From the NCBI GenBank assembly GCA_022592435.1, contig JABYQS010000073.1, positions 1 through 64,000 of the forward strand: a stretch of DNA of 64,000 bases, written 5' to 3'. Source of the DNA: Cerioporus squamosus. Lineage: Eukaryota; Basidiomycota; Agaricomycetes; Polyporales; Polyporaceae. The notes under the pieces are model-generated. The model was not told where the DNA came from. It searched no databases and was given only the letters and a program-made list of their open reading frames with translations. The position numbers and the translations under genes are program-made. Shown in pieces: positions 22,745-32,173 of this stretch. Within the stretch, counting starts at the first letter, position 1. Every line of letters starts with the position of its first letter.

Positions 22745-24939
22745 ATGACTGTGCAAAAGCCAGCCGTGGATTATTCTCTATATCTTGTCACCGGAAGGGA
22801 ACTGCTTCCGGAGGGAAAGGTCAATCTCAAGTCGTCTTTAGATTCTCCGGAGATACTGACTAAGTCCCACAGGATTATCTAGAGTCTTTAGAAGAGGTAT
22901 CTTCCATGTTGGTCGTCATACGCAGCTGTCCTTTTCCTGACGCATCCTGCAGTCTATCAAAGGGGGAGTCACGCTTGTCCAGGTCCGCGAGAAAAACGCA
23001 GACACCGGAGAGGTCAGTCAGTTTGCCTTCATCCCCCTGTAATGGCGTATGCAATTGACCTGCGTAGTTTCTGCGAATTGCGCAAGCGTCCAAAGAAATA
23101 TGCCGCAAATACAAGGTCCCCATTCTCATCAACGACCGTATCGACATCGCCCTCGCGATCGAGGCAGATGGAGTCCATATTGGCCAAACGGACATGCCAG
23201 TAGAGACGGCGCGCAAGCTTCTCCCACCGAATGCCATCATCGGCATGACGTGTAACACTGTAGAGCATGTCCGGAAAGCTGTTCAGGACGGCGTCGATTA
23301 CGTTGGCTTGGGCCCGGTATGGGGGACGCAGACCAAGAAACTTACCAGCCCGGTTGTCGGTGTGAGAGGCATCGGACCCTTGTTGGATGCGCTGGAGGGA
23401 ACCGATGTCAAGGCAGTCTCCATCGGTAGGTCAGCGCATTTTCACGAGAGTCGGTGACCAACATATTGCCTAGCCGGTATCAAGTCGACCAATGCACTTC
23501 ATTGCATGCACGGGTCGGTCTCCCAGTCGGGCCGTAGCCTGGATGGGCTTGCTGTCGTGAGTGACATCGTAGCTTCAAGGGACCCGTACACTGCTGCTAG
23601 GAGGATCGCCACGATCATCAAAGCATGCAAGGCGAACCCCATCATATGCTTTTCGACGTTTCCTCCTTCCTACGCTCCCGACGCGATAAAGCGCAGCGTT
23701 GGCAAGCTCCTGGGAGCAGTGAAGCAATACTCGCCTATTGTTCACCAGGTGCGCAGCTCTTCCACGTCGGCTTCACATGCCCTCCGAGACTGACTGCTTC
23801 AAGATCACCAATAATGTCGTGACGACGCAATCTGCTAACGCCACCATAGCCCTCGGCGCATCTCCCATTATGGCCACAGCTCCAGAGGAGATGGCAGACC
23901 TTGCCGCAGTGTCCGGCGGCCTGCTTGTGAACTTCGGTACCATCCAGAACCTCGACGGCATGGTTGCCGCCGGTGAGTAACCCTGTTCCGTGCTCTAAAA
24001 TTACCGATACCGATGCCGACTGCTCAATGCTGACTCACCGTGCGCAGGCTTCAACTACAACCAGAACCGCAAGCCAGTTGTCTTCGATCCAGTCGGCGTC
24101 GGTGCAACGGGCTATCGTCGGACATCGGCTGCGACGCTATTGAACGCCTGGCAGGCAACCGTCATCAAGGGCAACTCCGGAGAGCTCGCAGCACTGGCGA
24201 ACTCGGATGAAGTAGGCTTCTGGATCTGCGCTGGCTCTTTTCTGCGCCTCGCTGACCACTGCTTACTGTCGCGCAGGTTCAAGCCAAAGGTGTGGACAGC
24301 GTTGGACAAGGCTTCGCCGACCCAGTCACCTTTGTGCGCAGCCTCGCCAGAAAAGAGCGTATGTCCACCATATACACCACCATGTGCCTCAGACCCCACT
24401 CATCGAGCCGGCATGCAGGTGCCATAATCGTGCTGACAGGGGTGACCGACTACGTATCGGACGGCACGACCGTCGTTCGGCTTTCCAACGGACATCCTCT
24501 GCTCGGCGAGATTACCGGGTCAGGGTGCATGGTCGGCACGGCTGTCGCGACCTTCTGCGCCGGAGCCAGCATGGCGGAAGGTAGCAAGCGGTTACCCGAC
24601 GGAGCGGAAGACGCGAAGCTCGTGCGTGGAGACATGCTCGTTGCCGCTGTGGGAGGGTATGTCTCCCAATCTCAGCTCATTAACCTCATACGGGTTTCCC
24701 CTCTCGCATCCTATCCCCTGTGTCGTTCCCCACGTTTTTTTTCTGGGCCTACGGGACAACGGGCACATGCTGATGATGTTTCTGTTCCCAGGGTACTCGC
24801 CATCACCGTAGCATCTGAGCTCGCTGCGGCGCGGGCGGACGTCAAGGGCAGCGGGACGTTCCTCCCGGCTCTTATTGATGAGCTCGGCGCCCTGACTCCT
24901 GAGAAGATAGCGACGTACGGAAAGGTTGAAGTGATCTAA
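22745..24939 (+). CDS. THI6: Bifunctional thiamine-phosphate synthase / hydroxyethylthiazole kinase
   Basis: The N-terminal half is ThiE-like: YSLYLVTGRELLPEG, GGVTLVQVREKNADTGE, PILINDRIDIALAIEADGVH with IGQTD, GMTCNTVEHVRKAVQDGVDY and VGLGPVWGTQTKK. The C-terminal half is ThiM-like: NNVVTTQSANATIALGASPI, GGLLVNFGTIQNLDGM, PVVFDPVGVGATGYRR, VIKGNSGELAALAN, VLTGVTDYVSD and ITGSGCMVGTAVA. It joins HMP-PP and HET-P to make thiamine phosphate (EC 2.5.1.3) and phosphorylates hydroxyethylthiazole (EC 2.7.1.50). The start at 22745 was chosen because it opens directly into the ThiE first strand; exon 1 ends at a weak GTCAAT donor near 22820. About ten short introns. It is convergent with the PhyH-family gene (about 135 bp). 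No TPP-riboswitch-like element was noticed in the leader or first intron. Confidence 0.93.
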
Positions 24940-25074
24940 AGAGAGAATAGTTCCGAAGTGTCCCGTGCGGTATAGGCCTGGTCGAGGGAACGACCGCACA
25001 GGATCCCTCCTTGTAACAGTACAACATGCGTAGCTTCCTAGACATACATTGCGAGTTATTCCTTCCGTCTTGCC

Positions 25075-26561
25075 TCACCCCTGACCGCTAAGCACTTCAT
25101 GCACCGACAGGAACCACTGTGGGTTCGGCGTGTCAAGAATGTGAGGGAACGGCGTCTCAGGTGTCGGCTGCAGCCAGTTCTTGGCGTCGTACTCTGCGTA
25201 CGGAGGCGACTCGATCATGTGGAACGTATACGCAAACCGAGTGTGAGGGCTGGTGTTCCTCTCCGACTTGTGCAGCACGCTTCCGTGTATGAGCACCAGA
25301 TCCCCTAGCATGAATTGTTCTAGCATGCCTTCGACAACTGGAAGGTGAGGGACTCACCCGGCATGCAGGCCTCGAGGATGTACTTCCCCTGCGGGTTGGG
25401 GGGAGCCTGTTCCGGGGGAACAAGATACTCAAACCCGGTGCCTCCACCGGGCATGCGCACGAAGCGCTTCGTAAGCGGAGCGGTTAGGTGCGACCCGGGC
25501 AGGAAGGAGAGAGCGCCGTTCTCGGGTGTGCACTTCTCGAGCGGGATCCAGAATCCGAGGGCAGAGGGTGGGTTGGTGTACTGCATCCGAGCGCGCCAGT
25601 GAGGCACCGCCTACATAATGAAATTAGCACAGAACTCACCAGAAATGTCCTGTGATGCAGGATCGGCGGTCAAGACAAAGCTTCCGGAAAGCTGATCATG
25701 TTGAATGAAGAGTACTTACGAATCATTGTGCTCGGGTACTTTGTGGATGTATCAGTTCACTGCCTGGTGACGATTAGCAGGAGAAGGACCGACCTTCGCC
25801 GCCGATGTGAGGTTGTTTGCATATGACCATAGACTGAAGCGCTAGTGATTTCGTATTGCTCAGCTGTCCGCTAAACTGAAATGATGAGTATCTCGGCGAC
25901 TCACCGACGGGATCATGGTGGAATTTGAGGTCTCGCACCACAGCCTTCATCTTCTCATTCTCAAGGGTGACCTTCCGGAAAACGACGTCCTGTTCGTGTA
26001 GGCCTAGAGACCCGGCATTGAGGTCCACTTTGCAGACCACCAGCACATGAAGGCAATCATACCATGACCGATCTTGTTCACAGCCCTCTGCTTCTCCCTG
26101 TTGAGCCTTCCGTCCGGACCAATGGCGTCTTCCTCCAGGAAAAAGCGGATCTTGTCGCCTGATGTTAGGAAGTACTCGTCTCCTACATGGTTGTCGTCTA
26201 CAGTAGTGAACCTGGTCTACTTGCATTCAGATAGGAGTCTAAGAAGATTAGTGGGATGGGAGGAGTGGCTGCACTTACGAGGGGATGCTCCTCAATGCTG
26301 AAGTTGTCCAGTAGCTGTCTGGTACGGACGAGAAGTACCTCTACTTCGTCCGGTTCCAGGAATTGAGGCAGTCTGAGATACCTATACACCACTTGTTAGC
26401 CGGTTTAAAACTTCAGGATATAGCGTTTGTGGCTAACCCATCCGTTCGAAACTGTCGATGGAAGACTATCGTTACCAGCAGAAGACACTGATTAGGACCT
26501 ATCATATACCCACCTGGTCCAGTTGCTCCTGAGTCAAATATTCTAGCTTGCCTTCTGCCAT
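25075..26561 (-). CDS. Phytanoyl-CoA dioxygenase family (PHYHD1-like) Fe(II)/2-oxoglutarate oxygenase
   Basis: Spliced from at least eight exons, it reads MAEGKLEYLTQEQLDQ, FRTDGYLRLPQFLEPDEV, FLTSGDKIRFFLEEDAIG, NKIGHGLHEQDVVF and LQSMVICKQPHIGGE. The metal-binding H-x-D follows in VPEHNDSTFLYTNPPSALGF, then ENGALSFLPGSH, LIHGSVLHKS (distal His) and TRFAYTFHMIE (2-oxoglutarate Arg). Length (about 300 residues) and order match PHYHD1-type enzymes, which hydroxylate small acyl or other substrates; the substrate here is unknown. Oddity: three exons are tiny, 14 nt (26438-26451), 19 nt (25720-25738) and 10 nt (25640-25649), and the frame is correct only when all three are included. No signal peptide. 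Confidence 0.87.
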
Positions 26562-26910
26562 ATCTTCGTCTTGCGGCTGAAATGGCCTCGGATGGTAGCC
26601 ACTTGTGCAATTGACAAAATCTGAGCAAGCTGACTTGCGAGGACTTGGAGCTTGAAGCTTGGCAGTTGGTCACCGTAGTGAGATAAGGGACACTGCGTGG
26701 CTGTGCGACCCACCGGGACGCTTCCGACCACCTTGCGCTCACCGACGCCGCGCTCCTCGTCATTGCGTCATCGCCCGCAATGCAACAAACGATTGTATAT
26801 GCATATATACACCAGAGTTCAAGCTGAGGAATGTCAGAGCATGCTTTTGCGCTATACCATGCGAACGGAACGTGGAGCCATCATAATTAAGCAGATCGCA
26901 AAGACTGTCG

Positions 26911-26992
26911 GTCCCTGTAGATTAGTGGTTAGATCAGCACGTTGTGGCTTCACAGATCCGTGCAGACGCCGGCTCGAATCCGGCCAGGGACA
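26911..26992 (+). tRNA. tRNA-His (anticodon GTG) with a 10-nt intron
   Basis: The acceptor stem GTCCCTG pairs with CAGGGAC at the end. The D stem is GATT/GATC, the anticodon stem GCACG/CGTGC, and the T stem GCCGG/CCGGC with loop CTCGAAT. The anticodon GTG is at 26944-26946. Ten bases (26948-26957, CTTCACAGAT) interrupt the loop after position 37, the standard place for nuclear tRNA introns, and contain CAC complementary to the anticodon. The internal B box GGCTCGAATCC is at 26971-26981. Confidence 0.93.
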
Positions 26993-27012
26993 TTATGATT
27001 CTGTGAGGAGTA

Positions 27013-27019
27013 CTTTTTT
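27013..27019 (+). terminator. RNA polymerase III terminator
   Basis: A run of seven T residues lies about 20 bp downstream of the tRNA-His gene, as expected for Pol III termination. Confidence 0.75.
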
Positions 27020-27107
27020 TGTCTCCGACTGAGAATTTAGGCAGGACCTCTCTGAATATTTGAGACGAGTAAAGTGGTAGAAATCAGCTGTACATATGTA
27101 CACGGAC

Positions 27108-27549
27108 TCAAATAATCGTCACGGTAGGACCTCCCACGATCAGAGCGTCCTTGCGGGACATGAATCTCTCCTCGTCCGGTACCACGACACGGTTGTATTC
27201 TTCGTCCTGGAAGACCTCGGCGATCTTGTCCATGGTCTCGGCTTCAAAGATAGCCATGCCGAAGAACGGAGGAGGCTTGTACCCCGGGATCATCGCTGTC
27301 ATAGCTGCGGTGTACTTCGGGTCGAAATGGAACTGGCAAGTATGTCAATCACTCCACGTTAGGTGCCAGTATAATAACGGGCGGACTCACCTGCTCGTAC
27401 TTCAGCAAGTTCCTCTTCACGACCGCTATCGAAGAGAAGACTTTGAAATGGTTGCTGCGCCAGTAGCTTCGACATTCGTCCGGCGTCATGCCAGGCTTGG
27501 GAGAGATCAGGATAGCGAGACGGACGCGGTCAGAGGGGCTGGTACTCAT
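27108..27549 (-). CDS. EthD-domain (dimeric alpha/beta barrel) protein
   Basis: Two exons give about 128 residues. The first reads VRLAILISPKPGMTPDECRS, YWRSNHFKVFSSIAVVKRN and LLKYEQ; after an intron (about 27334-27391, donor GTGAGT) the second reads FHFDPKYTAAMTAMIP, PPPFFGMAIFEAETMDKIA, EVFQDEEYNRVVVPDEERF and a C-terminal strand GGPTVTII. The P-G-M-T-x-E-x-F/C-x-x-Y-W opening and the aromatic-rich centre are typical of EthD and related ferredoxin-like dimers, often found beside oxidative or polyketide enzymes. No enzymatic residue is obvious. An ATG 33 bp upstream in frame (27582) is an alternative start. Confidence 0.8.
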
Positions 27550-27612
27550 GTCGATGATGGTCGGTTTGAGAGTGGAATGCAATTGTGCTGAATAGAGGGC
27601 GCGACATTCGCT

Positions 27613-27619
27613 CTTATAT
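27613..27619 (-). promoter_or_regulatory. Candidate TATA box of the EthD-domain gene
   Basis: Read on the minus strand the sequence is GATATAAGAG, about 65 bp upstream of the ATG at 27549, a usual distance for a fungal core promoter. Assigned from position and sequence only. Confidence 0.4.
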
Positions 27620-28151
27620 CTCTTGAGCGCACTGCTGTGCGATGCGGTGATTCACGCACTGCAGCTGCTAGTCAGAGTCCCGTAGCCGATCTCATGAAAT
27701 ACGGGTCCTTTTGAACTGACGCCTGAGCTCGTCTCCGTACAAACCGGATACCGGCCTGCCGCGACGAGACTCTCGGATGCTTTGCGGTAGCTGAGTGCAA
27801 TCCACTGCCGGAGCTTTCGGATGCTTTGCGGGTGCTTGCGGGTGCTGAATGATATGCATTGCCAGGCTTGCGTATACTCTCGAGCGATCAAGAGGACCCG
27901 TAGCGTTCGCATGCATTCTGCAGGTCGCGTTCGTCAGCTCGGTCGCGTTCACGGATGTATTTCGGCGTACGCCTACGTACGTGGTACAAGTATTGGTCGA
28001 TACATCGTAGGACACTTGAGGCCTTGAGGACCCATAGGGACGACTGTGGTCTTCGAATCATACCTTGCATTCTGGCGCAATAGAGAGTCACGATGAATTA
28101 CTAAAACACAACACTATATATGCTACAGTCCCAGGAAAGCTGAAAGATATA
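27620..28151. other. Intergenic region with a short direct repeat
   Basis: No gene was recognised. The 15-mer TCGGATGCTTTGCGG occurs at 27773-27787 and again at 27817-27831, 44 bp apart, within a loosely repeated segment of roughly 45 bp. Confidence 0.5.
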
Positions 28152-31090
28152 CTACTGATCGACAATGTTGTCAATAATCTCGCCAACAGACAGTCGCTGG
28201 ATGAGATGGTCGATGGTGGCCTTGTGTATCCGGTGGTGCTCCTGCCACCCTTTCCAAGGATGATGCGGGTGCTGCGCGACAAGCGTAAATCAACTGTCAT
28301 AATCTCACGAGGATGCTCGGGGACTCACCTGACGTGCGAACTGCTGGAAGATCTTGTCAGACGTGCCCTCAGGCTTATCATAGAAGAACTTCGCCAGCAA
28401 GATGTCGTCCTGTTTGCTGTACCGCATCTTTTTCTCGGGAGGTGCAGGAAGGGGTTCGTCGTTCGGCGTATGATGGAACTCGTGCTTATGTCGCCTATAG
28501 AACTTCATCCACGACGCACGCGAGTGATGTGGAGCCTACGAAGATAAGCGGGAGGATCAACAAACGAGAACACGAACGTAGACACGTCGCCCTACCTTCG
28601 CAGCAACTTCCTTCCAGAACGAGACCATATCCAGCTTGCCCTCCTGCTGTTTCGTCCGAAACTCCAAGAAGCGGATAAGGAAGATGACGTCCGCGTCCGT
28701 GAACGCGACGCCCTTCCCTGTTGTACTTCGGAACAGGGCACGCGGAGGTGTTGGAGACCGCGCACGACCCACGTCCGCTGCCACAGCGCGATACGCGGCT
28801 GTGACAGCACCAGGACCGTACCCGGAGGGTGGCGCAGGAGTCTCCTGTTCTTCCTCCTGCTGCTCGCTAGGGCCAACTTCGTGCTCCGGTGGAGGAGTGG
28901 GCTGTACGTCCTCCCCTTCATCGCCGACATCCATAGCGTAGCCCCCGAGGCGGATTTTATGCTTGTTACAGTATCGGCGCCAAGAGTAAAATCTGGAGCA
29001 TAGCAGCGTTAGATGAGCACTGCGGGCATCGTCGGCGGACATACGTATGATGTGGTGCCTAAGACACGGTGATCAGCACGAAGATCCGACAACATTCATA
29101 CAAGAACACATACCTTGATCGCTATTCGTTCGCAGATTTCACGCAAGCTATATGCGGGTCATCAGCTTCGACATATCAATCATTAAGTCATGCCGCCATA
29201 CCTCAAGACCAACCCTTGCTCTTGGCAGTAATCAATGTACCGCTTGAGATAATCGATATCGTCCGCTGTGAACAAGTTGCCTCCATACGTGCTCTTGATA
29301 ACACGCGTTGGTGGGGTCGGGGATCGAGCAGGGGGATTATGTCGATTCGCAACCAACGTAGAGGCTGGAGGGGCCGGCTGCGGCTATATGCGGCGTACAG
29401 GAATCAGCACGACTTCTCAACACCGCACAATGTCCACGCACATGAAGCTTGGTACGTTTGCGACCTCTGGTCACCTTCTGAGTGGGCTCAGGCGCAGGTG
29501 CCACGACCGGTGCCGGTGCTTGGGCTTGGACTGGCGTTGGTGCTGGTGGTTCAGCAGGTACATTCGAAGGACCAGCTTCTTCCATGTACTGATCGGGCGG
29601 TTCTGAGTAGGGCTGTTCATACTGAAGTAACCCGTCAGCGAACAAACAAGGGAGCGAAGATGTACCATCGGACGTACATGCTGATGATAATACGGGTCTG
29701 GAGCAGGAACCCATCCAGTTGCTTGGTCGTCCCGATACCTATACGGATACTCTGGCCCGGGCGGTGGTGGTACCATCCCCGGTGGAGGCTGCTGCATGGG
29801 ATGATACGCGCCGTTCCACGCCGCCTGCTCCTCGACATACCCTGGCTGTCTCTCCATCATATGATGCTCGGGCTGGGGAGGAGGAGGAGCAGGGACCTGC
29901 TGTGGAGGGGGCACAATGTGGCTTTGCGCAGGAGGGGCGAGATGCGTCTGCGACGGCGCAATGCCGTTTGCAGCCTGCCAGGTCTGGGGCGGACCTGGTG
30001 TAGGGGGTTGCATCCCTCGAGCTGCAACGTCCATCGGAGTGGTATACACATACGGGAACGTGCTCGGGTGGGCGACGATTGGACCAGGATGCCCCATCAT
30101 CGAAGGTGGATGTGGATGTCCCATCGCCTGTCCGTGCATATGAGCGGGAGACTGCTGATGCTGAGGGTGCTGGGACGGGTGTTCCTGCTGCTGCTGGAAG
30201 TGCTCTGACTGCATCTGCTGTTGCATCATCTGCTCGTGCGTCGGCGGAGGGAGGTGCTGCATGGACGGTCCCGCCTCGGGTTGCTGTGGCGGAGGAGGGG
30301 GCATATGGTGCACTACCGGAATGACTCTGCATACGAGCATAAGTTATACAGCCTCTCGACGAGTGTCAATGGGACGACTCACTCCTCCGTCCCGGTCACC
30401 TTGCATCCACCGAAGTTCGTATGATAGGTCTGCAGCGCTCCGGCCTCCACACTCCGGATGACCCACTGCGCATTGAGCACCAGTTTACCCTTCTTCCCAA
30501 CATACTGGCGGTAGAGGCTCTGCCCGGATTCCTTGTGAGGGTCGACTAGGAAAGGGGGTAGAGCGGAAAAGGATAATGCATGAGCGAAACGTCGAAAGCA
30601 CGGATGTGATGCACAAGCCGCCCCGGGCCTATATGCCAGAAAGCGTCATTCAACTGCAACTCACCAAGGATATATGAGACACCGCTATATCCAGGAGACA
30701 CGATCCCGCCATGTTTCTGCAATCCAGAGACGAAGGCATCCGTTAGTAGGACGATCGGAAGGTGGTGAACCGCGCGATAGTAGGCAAAGCGCGTCGTCAA
30801 CGAGAACAACACGTATCTTGCTGACGAACACTATGTGTACTTTGCCAAAAGACGCGTCCAAGCACGAGATGCACGCGAGGGTGACATACCGATACTAATT
30901 CCACGATCTCGTCTCTATTCTCGACATCTTTCTCCACGTAGATAGCCAGGGGTGTGCCCATCAAGGGGTCCAAAAAGAGTTCATCGTCCGTGTTCTGTTC
31001 GTCGAGCGGTGAAGATACATTCTGCGGTTGCGGAGGATGCTGAGTCTGGTCGCGGCGGGCGCGGTTAGCGGAAGAGCGTGCTGGTGCCAT
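28152..31090 (-). CDS. RAP1: Rap1-type telomere protein: BRCT domain plus three Rap1-Myb repeats
   Basis: The N-terminus carries a BRCT domain: PLAIYVEKDVENRDEIVEL, KHGGIVSPGYSGVSYI and LVLNAQWVIRSVEAGAL with the conserved Trp. A Pro/Gln/His-rich disordered region of about 280 residues follows. The C-terminal half has three Rap1-Myb (homeodomain-like) repeats: (1) LFTADDIDYLKRYIDYC ending APHHTFYSWRRYCNKHK; (2) AFTDADVIFLIRFLEFR ending APHHSRASWMKFYRRHK; (3) RYSKQDDILLAKFFYDK ending HPHHPWKGWQEHHRIHK. The protein ends LSVGEIIDNIVDQ. Rap1 proteins bind telomeric DNA or shelterin partners and regulate telomere length and silencing. Each repeat is interrupted by an intron at the same codon just before the (A/H)PHH motif, and a 14-nt micro-exon occurs in repeat 1 (29045-29058). 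No Rap1 C-terminal RCT domain was recognised. The ATG at 31090 is the first before the BRCT exon. Confidence 0.82.
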
Positions 31091-32173
31091 GGGTCTTGCC
31101 CCGCGGTGGTCTTGGGCGAGGGAGTGCTCAGGGGGCTCCGGCGCCTCTCCCGCCTTCCCTTTGCGGAGTTCCAATGCGCATACTGAACGCCAACCCGACA
31201 GTAGCCAATCACCATATAGAATCAATTCACAAATCATTTACGACAGCCTTCTTCATCTTGAGTGAGTAGCCGCGCCTTCTTCAACAAACTGACATCCTAC
31301 GTCGTTCGAACATCCGTACAGACACCGACAACGAATGGAGGAGATTCGAATAAGATAATATATTCCATGAAGGCCAGCCTAAGCAAACGATCGACTCTAG
31401 TAGATGATACACATAGTAGCCTGCACAACACGATACTACGGCGAGCCAGGGACATTCCACATCCCTGCCGCCCGTCCGCGGTGCACGCTCCACAACATTG
31501 GGCGATGCGGGAGACCAACCACGCGATGACTAGATGGCAGAGATAGTGGTACGGGGGCGTCAAGGGGACGTTCACGGTGACGTTGACGTTGCGGGTGACG
31601 TGATGTAGGGGTTGACGGCAACGCAAGACGTTGAGGGTGCACGTCAGATGGAGGGGAGAGGGTGGAAGGGAGAGCGCGGTGGGAGGGGGGTAGAGGGCGG
31701 AGACCCGGCATGTGGTGGCGTGGGGACCAGCGGAGGAGATCAGGAAGCGAAAGGAGCGGCGGTGGACGGTTGCCTCAGCCACGGACGAGGACGCGTCCAG
31801 GCAGGGAGACTAGACAAGACGGGATGTGGAGGCGACAGCAGAGCGCGGTCGAATAACAATGTACGCATGCACGACATCGGAATGCAAGTAATGTAAGAGA
31901 ACACGAACGAAGACGCCGGAGACGAAATGATCGTACAGGTCATGAGACAGAGACAGAGAAAGGAATGTGTGCATATGATGACGAAGGTCCCCAGATATAA
32001 GGATAATGCCGGATGTCAGGATAGTGATGATGGGATGAGTATGCGCTACAGACGGAGCGGGCACAGGGCATGAGCAGGAGCGGAAGCGGCCAAATGAGTG
32101 GGAGGGCGGTGATGTGGTCGGTGCGGACGCAGGGCGTGGAGCGCGAGACGCGGTAATCCGAGATTAGGCGTAC
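31091..32173. other. Intergenic region between RAP1 and CDC24
   Basis: About 1.1 kb with no recognisable gene. It contains a cluster of three TGACGT half-sites (see separate entry) and purine-rich stretches near 31640-31750. Confidence 0.5.
31578..31601 (+). promoter_or_regulatory. Cluster of three TGACGT (CRE/ATF half-site) motifs
   Basis: TGACGT occurs at 31578-31583, 31584-31589 and 31596-31601, about 490-510 bp upstream of the RAP1 start codon. TGACGT is the core recognised by bZIP factors of the ATF/CREB type. Regulatory use is inference. Confidence 0.35.

Noticed and set aside
22745..22880. TPP riboswitch in the THI6 leader or first intron
   Set aside because: Conserved fungal TPP-aptamer sequence was not seen; only an ordinary short intron.
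29069..30208. Plus-strand open frame of about 379 codons over RAP1
   Set aside because: It lies antisense to the His/Gln/Pro-rich linker of RAP1 and has no recognisable domain.
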